From NCBI GenBank assembly GCA_012728015.1, contig JAAYFY010000033.1:1-45288 (forward strand): 45,288 bases of DNA, read 5' to 3'. Source of the DNA: Clostridiaceae bacterium (GTDB lineage: Bacteria > Bacillota > Clostridia > DSM-8532). The stretch's first letter is position 1. Every line of letters begins with the position of its first letter. The notes beneath the pieces are model-generated. The model saw nothing but the letters and a program-made list of their open reading frames with translations, had not been told where the DNA came from and ran no database searches. Positions 18,382-25,506 of this stretch are shown one piece after another. Position numbers and translations under genes: made by a program.

Positions 18382-18978
18382 ATGAGTATTTTTGACGATT
18401 TAACAAGGGATTCCTTTTTGTCAAAGAAGGCTGCCGGCAAACAGAGCAGTGCCGCAAGAAGGAAGAGGGACGCGGAAATCGCTTCTGAATTCGCGGAGAA
18501 AAAGGATGCCGAGGTTGCCCGGGATGCAGTTTCAGGCGCAAAAAGCCGCGGTTTCTCAATTGCGCCTGGTCAAAGAGAGGGAACCCCAGCCAGTGATAAC
18601 AGCGGGATTGCCATGAATGCCTCCGGCAACAATGCCGACACCGAGTTTGGTTCCGACATGGCCGGTGTCGCCCAATATGGCACCCAGACCTATTCCCATG
18701 CGGGCGTGTCCTTTGACAAGCTTTCCGAAAGCGAAGCCAGGATTTACTATTCGGGGCTTTTGTCAAAGTCGGGGGCTGACAGGGTTATAGGCGTATACGG
18801 CTATGGCAGCAACCAGAACTGGGAGGATGTATCCGAGGTCGTCCTGACCAGGGACACCACGGGCAGCTTTACTGCGACAATACCCATTACGAGGGGCAAA
18901 AATATCAACTTTGCTTTCAGGGACACCGCGGAAAACTGGGATAACAATTCGGGCCTCAACTATACCTTTGTGAACTGA
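18382..18978 (+). CDS. Small cytoplasmic protein with a C-terminal CBM25-like starch/glycogen-binding domain
   Basis: A 198-residue protein without a signal peptide. Residues 1-90 are charged, Ala/Lys/Glu-rich and low in complexity. From about residue 110 to the end lies a domain resembling starch-binding CBM25/CBM53: YYSGLL, a VYGYGSNQNWEDV strand with the aromatic, then GSFTATIPI, INFAFRD and WDNNSGLNYTF. AAAGGAGGT precedes ATG 18382. A strong terminator follows, and glycogen synthase starts 305 bp downstream, which supports a role in glycogen handling (granule tethering or recruitment). There is no catalytic domain. Domain call is by pattern only. Confidence 0.7.
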   Translation: MSIFDDLTRDSFLSKKAAGKQSSAARRKRDAEIASEFAEKKDAEVARDAVSGAKSRGFSIAPGQREGTPASDNSGIAMNASGNNADTEFGSDMAGVAQYGTQTYSHAGVSFDKLSESEARIYYSGLLSKSGADRVIGVYGYGSNQNWEDVSEVVLTRDTTGSFTATIPITRGKNINFAFRDTAENWDNNSGLNYTFVN

Positions 18979-18988
18979 TTTGGGATGA

Positions 18989-19014
18989 CGCGGGCTTTTA
19001 CAAGCCCGCGTTTT
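18989..19014. terminator. Intrinsic terminator after the CBM25-like gene
   Basis: Perfect 9-bp stem CGCGGGCTT/AAGCCCGCG (18989-18997 with 19002-19010) followed by TTTT. It also lies at the end of the convergent small gene at 19014-19163. Confidence 0.85.
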
Positions 19015-19163
19015 CACAGCTCATGCTCGTTGACCCAATCACGGGCCGCTTCAACACCTTCGTCAGATACGTAAGGAACCTTTGCGGCATGATCGGTTTT
19101 TTCAATATCCTGCTGTGCCGCGGTTCCTTCAGGATTCGGGACCCTTTTCTTTTTCTTTGTCAT
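19014..19163 (-). CDS. Small spore-associated protein, DUF3787-like
   Basis: A 49-residue protein starting MTKKKKRVPNPEG, with a central TAAQQDIEKTD and a tail EAARDWVNEHEL. This resembles DUF3787 (CDIF630_02480-like) spore surface proteins of Clostridia, which share the TAA..IE and EAK.WV.E.E pattern. ATG 19163 is preceded by GAGG; a longer reading from 19229 lacks a ribosome site. It is convergent with the CBM25-like gene. The family match is from memory of the pattern, so moderate confidence. Confidence 0.55.
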   Translation of the reverse strand: MTKKKKRVPNPEGTAAQQDIEKTDHAAKVPYVSDEGVEAARDWVNEHEL

Positions 19164-19282
19164 AATTACAACCTCGCAGATATCCAAGTTCTCTGTCCAT
19201 AGTATTTCCTGTATTAGTGTGTTTTTCATTAGAAAAATGTGGGATAATCAATATATGCCCTACGGCTTAAGGAGGTAGCAGC

Positions 19283-20743
19283 GTGAAGGATATCAAGATA
19301 TGGTTTGCTTCTTCAGAGGCGGCGCCCTTTGCCAAAACAGGCGGTCTGGCCGACGTGGCAGGCTCACTGCCGAAAGCGTTGAGAAAGCTGGGCGCCGATG
19401 TGCGGGTGGTGATGCCCAAGTACAGGCAAATACCGCCGGAATACGCGGATCGGATGAAATTCCTGGGCTATACCATGGTGGATCTGACCTGGCGCAAGCA
19501 ATACTGCGGCGTGTTTTCCCTGGAACATGAGGGGGTAACCTGGTATTTTCTGGATAACGAATACTATTTCTTCAGGGATTGGTATTACGGGATGTACGAT
19601 GACGGTGAGCGTTTTGCCTTTTTCTCGAAAGCCGTCCTGGAAGCGCTTCCCCTTATCGGTTTCAAACCAGATATCATCCATCTCAACGATTGGCAGACAG
19701 GCCTGGTGAGCGTCCTGCTCGATGCCCACTATAGGGATTACCGATGGAACGGGTTTTATAAAAAGATCCATACCGTGTTTACAATCCACAACCTTAAATA
19801 CCAGGGCATTTTTCCGAAACAGATCATGGATGATGTAATTGGTCTTGACTGGAGGTTCTTTGGCCAGGACGGGATTGAGTTTTACGATGATGTCAACTAT
19901 TTAAAGGCCGGACTGGCATATTCCACAGTGCTGACCACCGTAAGCAAAACCTATGCGGAGGAGATCAGGCACGATTTCTTTGGAGAGAATCTTCAGGGAC
20001 TTATTTCAAAGAGATCCGCCGATCTTTACGGTATCGTCAACGGCATAGACTATGAAAGGAACGATCCGGAGAATGATGAGCGGCTTTACAAAACCTATTC
20101 GGTTAATAATATCGAAGGCAAGTATGAAAATAAGAAAAGGCTCCAGGAGGATTGCGGTCTTGATGTTAAGACCGATACGCCCTTAATCGGGATTATTTCA
20201 CGCCTGGTCCAGCAGAAGGGCTTTGACCTGATCGAGTACATGATGTCCGAGCTCATGGACCTGGGTCTCCAGATCATCGTCCTTGGCACAGGAGACCGGC
20301 GTTACGAGGACTATTTCAGATGGGCCCAGTCCCGGTATCCGGGGAGGGTTTCAGCCAATATATGCTATGACCCGGTCCTGGCACAAAGGATCTATGCGGG
20401 CAGCGACATGTTTCTCATGCCCTCGCTCTTTGAACCCTGCGGCCTGAGCCAGCTTTTCAGCATGCGGTACGGAACGGTTCCAATCGTAAGGGAAACGGGC
20501 GGACTCAAGGATACGGTGATCCCATATAACATGTACACCGGGGAGGGTACGGGCTTTACCTTCGCCAACTATAACGCCCATGAGATGAAGGACGCGGCGG
20601 CGCGTGCCATCGGGGTTTACCGGGACAGGGACAAATGGATGAAGCTTATGAAAAACTGCATGTCCCAGGATTTCAGCTGGGACCGATCAGCCATGCAGTA
20701 TATTCAGCTTTACAACATGATACTTGACCGTTATGGGAGCTAG
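19283..20743 (+). CDS. glgA: Glycogen synthase (GT5, ADP-glucose-dependent)
   Basis: Extends alpha-1,4-glucan chains from ADP-glucose in glycogen storage. The 486-residue protein has the normal length. The ADP-glucose-binding KTGGLADV is at residues 15-22, followed by LPKALRKLGADVRVVMPKY. It also has HLNDWQTGL, TIHNLKYQG, the nucleotide-binding ISRLVQQKGFDL, and the catalytic SLFEPCGLSQLFSMRYGTVPIVRETGGL around residues 375-405. The start is a GTG at 19283 with AAGGAGGT 6 bp upstream. No glgC or glgB is in the window. With the CBM25-like protein upstream and glgP 5 kb away it forms a loose glycogen set. Confidence 0.97.
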   Translation: MKDIKIWFASSEAAPFAKTGGLADVAGSLPKALRKLGADVRVVMPKYRQIPPEYADRMKFLGYTMVDLTWRKQYCGVFSLEHEGVTWYFLDNEYYFFRDWYYGMYDDGERFAFFSKAVLEALPLIGFKPDIIHLNDWQTGLVSVLLDAHYRDYRWNGFYKKIHTVFTIHNLKYQGIFPKQIMDDVIGLDWRFFGQDGIEFYDDVNYLKAGLAYSTVLTTVSKTYAEEIRHDFFGENLQGLISKRSADLYGIVNGIDYERNDPENDERLYKTYSVNNIEGKYENKKRLQEDCGLDVKTDTPLIGIISRLVQQKGFDLIEYMMSELMDLGLQIIVLGTGDRRYEDYFRWAQSRYPGRVSANICYDPVLAQRIYAGSDMFLMPSLFEPCGLSQLFSMRYGTVPIVRETGGLKDTVIPYNMYTGEGTGFTFANYNAHEMKDAAARAIGVYRDRDKWMKLMKNCMSQDFSWDRSAMQYIQLYNMILDRYGS

Positions 20744-20808
20744 CCCTGTGTCATGGAACATCTGCCCCGCATAGTATGAATCAGACCAAAAGCAAACGGG
20801 GTGTTCCT

Positions 20809-20952
20809 ATGGGCGATTGCAGAGATTGCGGCGGCTTTTTCGGAGGCGGTTGGGAATGGATTATTATTGTCATTCTGATTATCCTGATATTCTTCCCTGG
20901 TATTTTCAGCGGGCATGACAAATGCCATTGCGGACTCAAGGATTGCTGCTAA
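20809..20952 (+). CDS. Small Cys-rich single-pass membrane protein
   Basis: A 47-residue reading: MGDCRDCGGFFGGGWEW, a hydrophobic Ile/Leu/Phe helix of about 15 residues, then HDKCHCGLKDCC. Start ATG 20809 is preceded by GGGGTG; an upstream ATG at 20776 would add 11 residues. Cys pairs flank a single helix, an arrangement seen in small spore-coat-type proteins such as YjcZ relatives, but I cannot assign it to a family. A terminator follows at 20977. Confidence 0.55.
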   Translation: MGDCRDCGGFFGGGWEWIIIVILIILIFFPGIFSGHDKCHCGLKDCC

Positions 20953-20976
20953 GACAGCGCGCCGTCGGTATGAAAG

Positions 20977-21016
20977 GGGCTGTCTCATAAAAATATGAGA
21001 TAGTTCCTTTTTTGTG
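20977..21016 (+). terminator. Intrinsic terminator after the small membrane protein gene
   Basis: Stem AGGGGCTGTCTCAT / ATGAGATAGTTCCT with a few G-U pairs, followed by TTTTTT. A second short hairpin, CAGGTCC/GGACCTG, lies at about 21035-21050. Confidence 0.7.
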
Positions 21017-21158
21017 ACAAAAAAAATAAACAGCAGGTCCAAAGGACCTGTCAGATGCGGTAGAATGTAATTGAGGCCGGCTGCCGCCGTCGAGATCGTT
21101 TGTTGGTTTAGCGAGACGGTTTGGCCCCGCCTGTAAGGATAAGGAAAGGATGTGGCCT

Positions 21159-21758
21159 ATGAGCCTTGGGGCGTACAAAATCAAACTGCGCAGGAATAAG
21201 GATGCGGGCAAAGGTTTTTACCAATATTCCCTGACCTATAAAAAGGGAACCGGGCATACCAGCCAGGTCAGCTATGATATCCTGTCAGCTATAGCGGGGG
21301 ATTCCGATCTGTTGATAGAACTTAACACCGACTTGTTTTACGGGGTGAGCCCGGAGCCTGACAAATACGCCGAGAAGTTCCTGAAGGACGTACAATCCCT
21401 GAACCTTGAGTACATAAGCCGCAAGGTTCCATCCCAATACCCCGTGACCGTCCTTGGCGTAACCATAAGGAGAAGAGATAATATGCAGGCTTATGAGATT
21501 GCGGCTTACGTTCCCAATGTGATATGGAAAAACGCTTCATTCAAGGATGTGCTGCCGGCTTGCGGGGCAAGGTATTATATCGCAAGGGAGACCATGGATG
21601 CCAAGGCTGTCGTGAATAACCTTCCTGATCTTTCAGAAGAGCAGAAGATTTCCATGTTCAGGCTGGTCGTATTCCATATGGCCGAGTTGGAGAGATTCGG
21701 CATCGTTTCGGCCAGTGATTCGGAAGAAGAACTGCTTGGCCTGCTGGGCTTGAGATAG
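21159..21758 (+). CDS. Unrecognised 199-residue protein
   Basis: I do not recognise this protein. It is soluble, mixed alpha/beta, without signal peptide, helix bundle or Cys motif. The N terminus is basic (KIKLRRNKDAGKGFYQYSLTYKKG). The middle has a beta-rich run (YPVTVLGVTIRRRDNMQAYEIAAYVPNV). The C terminus is acidic (SDSEEELLGLLGLR). ATG 21159 is preferred over ATG 21150, because AAGGAAAGG directly abuts the earlier one. It is monocistronic between two small genes, with no functional clue from neighbours. Confidence 0.7.
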   Translation: MSLGAYKIKLRRNKDAGKGFYQYSLTYKKGTGHTSQVSYDILSAIAGDSDLLIELNTDLFYGVSPEPDKYAEKFLKDVQSLNLEYISRKVPSQYPVTVLGVTIRRRDNMQAYEIAAYVPNVIWKNASFKDVLPACGARYYIARETMDAKAVVNNLPDLSEEQKISMFRLVVFHMAELERFGIVSASDSEEELLGLLGLR

Positions 21759-21762
21759 CCGC

Positions 21763-21945
21763 CTAAGGGGCTTTCCTGCTCACCCTGGGCTTGAAAGCCT
21801 TACAGGGTTCGCCGCTTGATTCCTGGACTACATGTGAAGGAATGCGCGTGCTTTTGAACCCGTAAAACCTGCACCCTCTCGGATGACGGGGATCCCATGT
21901 GACTTGGTAATACTGGCATTTTAAGCATTCTTCTGGCTTTTTCAT
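21763..21945 (-). CDS. Small zinc-ribbon-like Cys protein (often labelled uracil-DNA glycosylase by mistake)
   Basis: A 60-residue protein starting MKKPEECLKCQYYQVTWDP, with CxxC followed by HPRGCRFYGFKS and SSGEPCKAF. That gives four Cys spaced as in a metal-binding knuckle. Short proteins of this pattern are common in Clostridia and are frequently annotated as uracil-DNA glycosylase without the catalytic domain; function is unknown. No ribosome site precedes ATG 21945, but a TATAAT on the minus strand (plus 21953-21958) lies only a few bases upstream, so a leaderless transcript is possible. An 11-bp inverted repeat lies just upstream. Confidence 0.65.
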   Translation of the reverse strand: MKKPEECLKCQYYQVTWDPRHPRGCRFYGFKSTRIPSHVVQESSGEPCKAFKPRVSRKAP

Positions 21946-21962
21946 GTGAGATATTATATCAT

Positions 21963-21998
21963 AAAATGAATATAGCATTTTCAGCTCATATTCATTTT
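21963..21998. repeat. 11-bp perfect inverted repeat
   Basis: AAAATGAATAT (21963-21973) and ATATTCATTTT (21988-21998) with a 14-nt spacer, between the divergent Cys-protein and cyclase genes. A candidate operator or hairpin; no known regulator assigned. Confidence 0.6.
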
Positions 21999-22001
21999 GA
22001 G

Positions 22002-22062
22002 GTTATTACGAAGTAACAAGGTTCCCGGGGACCCACCAGCAATCTGCGATTGCGTGGTGGGT
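22002..22062 (+). promoter_or_regulatory. Leader hairpins upstream of the cyclase gene
   Basis: A short hairpin GTTATT-ACGA-AGTAAC (22002-22017) is followed by a long stem (ACCCACC.GCAATC at 22031-22044 with GATTGC.TGGTGGGT at 22048-22062, one bulge) and then a T-rich run. The layout resembles a small attenuator or terminator 40 bp before the start codon. No known riboswitch class recognised. Confidence 0.45.
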
Positions 22063-22101
22063 GGGGTTCTTATTTTATCATGTTTTTACAAGGGAGGGAA
22101 A

Positions 22102-22737
22102 ATGGTGTTTGAAGGAAGGCAAATTCTCGACGTGACCAGGAAGATTATCAGCGGCATGACGGTATGGCCGGGGGATCCGGGAGTGGTGGCTGAACGGACT
22201 GCCTCCATAAGCAAAGGCTCTGTCGCAAATGTGTCGCGGATCAGCCTGGGCGTCCATTCCGGAACGCATATGGACGCTCCTCTCCATTTTATAGACGGCG
22301 GGAAGGACATAGATTCAGTTGATTTAACTCGCCTTTTCGGCCGGGTTATTGTCGTGGAGGCCAAGTCCGACCAGATCGGGGAAGAATTGCTAAGACCATA
22401 CCATCTTGCCGGGGTTAAGGCCGTTTTCTTCAAGACCAGGGCAAGCCTGAGAGACGAGAATACACCCTTTTGGGAAGAATACCCGGCAATAACCATGGGC
22501 TGTGCCGAATACCTGGTCCAAAACGGGATTCTTACGGTGGGGACCGATTATTTCTCAATTGAACTGAGCGGTGACGACAGCTTCCCGGTGCACAAAAAAC
22601 TTCTATCCCATGAGGTGGTCATCATTGAGAATCTGGATCTTCGGTATGCGGAGCCGGGGGTGTATGAGTTTATCTGCCTGCCGCTCAGGATCGCGGGTTC
22701 GGACGGTTCACCGGTCAGGGTGCTGCTGATAAAGTAG
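22102..22737 (+). CDS. Cyclase-family metal-dependent hydrolase (kynurenine formamidase-like)
   Basis: A 211-residue member of the cyclase superfamily, which includes kynurenine formamidase and other amide or lactone hydrolases. The metal-binding signature is GVHSGTHMDAPLHF around residues 50-63 (HxGTHxDxPxHF). It is preceded by DVTRKIISGMTVWPGDPG and followed by GTDYFSIE and a C-terminal IENLDL...CLPLRIAGSDGSPVR. AGGGAGGG lies just before ATG 22102; longer upstream readings run through the leader hairpins and are rejected. No tryptophan-degradation genes are nearby, so the substrate is open. Confidence 0.88.
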   Translation: MVFEGRQILDVTRKIISGMTVWPGDPGVVAERTASISKGSVANVSRISLGVHSGTHMDAPLHFIDGGKDIDSVDLTRLFGRVIVVEAKSDQIGEELLRPYHLAGVKAVFFKTRASLRDENTPFWEEYPAITMGCAEYLVQNGILTVGTDYFSIELSGDDSFPVHKKLLSHEVVIIENLDLRYAEPGVYEFICLPLRIAGSDGSPVRVLLIK

Positions 22738-22843
22738 CCGGCTATTCCAAAGAAACGCGGCTTGTTGTATAATGTAATAGCTGCCGCCACGTATCCCGGA
22801 TGCGGGCGACAGCATATTTTGGCTTTGAAAGGACGGAAAAGAA

Positions 22844-23963
22844 GTGAGTTTGATCGAACTCGAGCAGGCGAGGCTTGAATTGGAGGAACTGTTGGATAGC
22901 ATAAAGGAATTGGGGGATTCACTTTGACTTCCCTGCCATGGAGAAGGAACTTGAAGAACTGGAGCAGAAGGCAGCCGATCCGGATTTCTGGAATGATGCC
23001 GAGGAATCCCAGAGAATACTCAAGCGGACAAAAGCGCTAAGGTCCAGGCAGGAAGTGTACAAGAAGCTGTTGAGCGATTGTGAGGATGCCCTGACACTTG
23101 CCCAGCTTGGCTTGGAAGAACAGGATGAAACGGTTCTTGAAGAGGTACTGGCAGAATTAAGCCACCTGAAAAACCGCCACGATAAGCTAAGGCTGGAAAC
23201 CCTGCTGACGGGGGAATACGATACCAACGACGCCATATTCACCCTTCATGCGGGAGCCGGAGGCACCGAGGCCATGGACTGGGTGCAGATGCTGCTTCGT
23301 ATGTATATGCGCTGGGCTGAACGAAATGGCTTTGAAACCCGCATCCTGGATCTCCTTGATGGAGAGGAGGCGGGAATAAAAAGTGTAACTGTTGAGGTGT
23401 CCGGGGAATACGCCTACGGTTTTTTAAAATCCGAGAAAGGTGTTCACCGGCTCGTCAGGATCTCCCCATTTGACGCATCGGGCAGGAGGCATACATCTTT
23501 TGCGTCCATGGAGGTGATGCCGGTTCTTGATGACTCGGTGGAGGTAGAGATAAACCCCGACGACATTAAGATGGACGTGTTCCGGGCAAGCGGCGCCGGC
23601 GGCCAGCATGTGAACAAGACTTCTTCGGCTGTGCGCATTACCCATATACCCACGGGAATTGTCGTGTCCTGCCAGAATGAACGGTCCCAGTTCCAGAACA
23701 GGGAAACGGCTATGAAGATGTTGAAAGCCAGGCTGCTTGAGCTCAAGGAGCGGGAGCAGCAGGAAAAGCTCGCCCAGATCAAGGGAGAGCAGATGGACAT
23801 TGCCTGGGGAAGCCAGATCCGGTCCTATGTTTTCTGCCCATATACCCTGGTTAAGGATCACAGGACCAACCATGAGGAAGGCAACATCCAGAAGGTGATG
23901 GACGGGGAAATCGACGAGTTTATCCAGGAGTACCTGGTAAACAGCAATAATCCAAAAGACTGA
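22844..23963 (+). CDS. prfB: Peptide chain release factor 2, with programmed +1 frameshift
   Basis: Releases finished peptides at UGA and UAA. Zero frame starts at GTG 22844 (AAAGGA upstream) and gives about 26 residues, MSLIELEQARLELEELLDSI..., up to CTT TGA C at 22922-22928. GGGGG at 22912-22916 is the internal Shine-Dalgarno-like stimulator. After a +1 shift the reading resumes as DFPAMEKELEELEQKAADPDFWN and runs to the stop at 23963. The total of about 371 residues is normal for RF2. Diagnostic motifs are SPF (RISPFDASGRRH) for stop recognition and GGQ (GAGGQHVNKTSSAVR) for peptidyl-tRNA hydrolysis. The shift site makes the gene self-regulating: low RF2 favours shifting. Confidence 0.97.
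22912..22928 (+). promoter_or_regulatory. Programmed frameshift site of prfB
   Basis: GGGGGATTCACTTTGAC: SD-like G-run, slippery CTT, in-frame TGA followed by C. This is the classic RF2 autoregulatory arrangement. Confidence 0.95.
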
Positions 23964-23967
23964 ATAA

Positions 23968-24007
23968 AACCGCCCTGCCTTGAGGCATAAAGCCATGGCA
24001 GGGCGGT
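23968..24007 (-). terminator. Terminator between convergent prfB and the DacF-like gene
   Basis: Stem ACCGCCCTGCC/GGCAGGGCGGT (11 bp). On the minus strand it is followed by TTTTATT, so it mainly serves the minus-strand gene, though it lies just after the prfB stop as well. Confidence 0.75.
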
Positions 24008-24027
24008 ATTGCGATTAAAAGCATCGG

Positions 24028-25323
24028 TTAGGTAAGATGCCTGTTGTTTCCTGCTGTTTTTCCCTTAAAGCGCTTTTTGCGTACCAGGGTGACCACCTTG
24101 GAGATCAGCAGGATGGCTTCCAGTACCAACAGCCCGATAATGACATAGATCAGTTCCATGTTCTCCTTCATGCGTTCCCTGAGGATCTGGGCTTCTGTTT
24201 TTTTTGGAAGAATCTCTTTGTCAGGATACAGTTCCACGGTGATAACAGTATCATCCATCAGGGTGAAGGTCATGATGCCTACTATGGAGTTCTTCGTGAC
24301 TGGCGGTTTGAGCTTGGCCTCATCCACGTTGATGGACACGTTTTTTATATAGTTCTGCCCCCTGGGGTAGATATAGTGGATATCGGCGGTCGGGATCAGA
24401 TTTACGGTCTCATCACCTATTACTACCGATTTCTGGACGCTTCCGGCGGCCACCAGTGTGCCATACCGGTAATTCTCAAAGCCGTAATTGAACAGTTGGG
24501 CCGACTCGGTATAAGCCTCTTCGGCCGGGACCTCCACCAGGATGCAGATAAGCCGCATGGAGTTCTTGGTGGCGCTGGTTACGATGGATTGGACCGAGGG
24601 ATCAAAATACCCCAGGATACCTCCGTCGGTTCCCTCATAGCTCCAAAACATGTTATTCGCATTGGTAAGCAGCACTGTCCTGTTTTCATCATACCAGGGC
24701 TTGGCCTGCGTGGAGAAAACCCTGTTGAATTCGGCGTTGGCCAGTGCCGTCCGCAGGAGCAGGGCTATGTCGCGGGCGGTGGTGTATTGGCCTTCATCGT
24801 AAAGACCGGTAACATTAGTGAAGCGGGTGTCGGTCATGCCGATCCTGGCGGCGTATTCGTTCATGAGCTGGACAAAACCTGCCTCACTGCCCCCGACATG
24901 CTCGGCGATGGCCTTGGCGGCGTCATTGGCGCCGGTAAGGAGTATTGCGTAGATCATACTGCGCACCGAGTATTTTTCACCGACTGTCAGCTCAAGCGTG
25001 GCGCCCTCCACGTTGACGGCCTCCTTGCTTGCGGTTACCATGGCATCGGCAGCCGACTTCTCCAGCGCGATCAGGGCTGCCAGCAGTTTGTTGGCCAAAG
25101 GAGTCTTGACATGTTCATCAGCGTCTTTGGAATAGATGACCTGTCCGCGCCTCGCGTCCACAAGAAGCGCGGAGATGGCCTCAAGCGACGGCTGGTTCTC
25201 CTGGTCAGCCGCAAAGGCCGTAACCCGTGACAGGGGGGCGGCAATAACAAAACCAACAAGGGCTGCAGTTATGAGCAAAACAAGATATTTGTGGAATAAC
25301 CGTGTTCTTTCGCTTGATAGCAT
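24028..25323 (-). CDS. DacF-like D-alanyl-D-alanine carboxypeptidase homologue, catalytic motifs lost
   Basis: By fold this is a low-molecular-weight penicillin-binding protein (peptidase S11). It has a signal peptide (hydrophobic residues 13-29, AFA cleavage region near 38), the S11 domain at about 45-270, a C-terminal beta domain, and a membrane anchor near 395-415 followed by KKRFKGK. The order of landmarks is kept, but the catalytic residues are not. SxxK is PLANK, with Leu76 (TTG, 25096-25098) where the Ser should be. SxN is TGAND. KTG is GGILGY. The neighbouring ALLVDARRGQVIYSKDAD and EHVGGS segments are well preserved. ATG 25323 is chosen for its spacing from AAGGAAG. Probably a non-enzymatic envelope or spore-cortex protein that still folds like DacF. 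Confidence 0.8.
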   Translation of the reverse strand: MLSSERTRLFHKYLVLLITAALVGFVIAAPLSRVTAFAADQENQPSLEAISALLVDARRGQVIYSKDADEHVKTPLANKLLAALIALEKSAADAMVTASKEAVNVEGATLELTVGEKYSVRSMIYAILLTGANDAAKAIAEHVGGSEAGFVQLMNEYAARIGMTDTRFTNVTGLYDEGQYTTARDIALLLRTALANAEFNRVFSTQAKPWYDENRTVLLTNANNMFWSYEGTDGGILGYFDPSVQSIVTSATKNSMRLICILVEVPAEEAYTESAQLFNYGFENYRYGTLVAAGSVQKSVVIGDETVNLIPTADIHYIYPRGQNYIKNVSINVDEAKLKPPVTKNSIVGIMTFTLMDDTVITVELYPDKEILPKKTEAQILRERMKENMELIYVIIGLLVLEAILLISKVVTLVRKKRFKGKTAGNNRHLT

Positions 25324-25441
25324 TCCCCATACTTCCTTACCTGAAACCATTTACCAAATGATTATAGCACATGATCGGCATGATTTGTATCCCTGGCCAG
25401 GGATGACCAGGGATACGATTTGGGGTGATCCCCTGACGGTG

Positions 25442-25479
25442 TGGGGTAACCAAGGGGGACAGTTCTCCTGGTTACCCCA
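25442..25479. repeat. Hairpin carrying a GGGGGACAGTTCT core
   Basis: Perfect 11-bp arms TGGGGTAACCA (25442-25452) and TGGTTACCCCA (25469-25479) enclose AGGGGGACAGTTCTCC. It lies between the glgP end and the DacF-like gene's promoter region. Same family as 3385-3441. Confidence 0.7.
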
Positions 25480-25506
25480 GGGTTTATCCAATAACCCGGT
25501 GTGCCT

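Noticed and set aside
21763-21945. Uracil-DNA glycosylase
   Set aside because: At 60 residues it has none of the glycosylase motifs; only a Cys knuckle is present.
22002-22017. Possible guanidine-II (mini-ykkC) riboswitch
   Set aside because: Only one hairpin with an ACGR loop is present; the class needs two, and the gene downstream is not a guanidine gene.
24037-25230. 397-residue plus-strand open frame
   Set aside because: Antisense to the DacF-like gene, which has signal peptide and fold landmarks.
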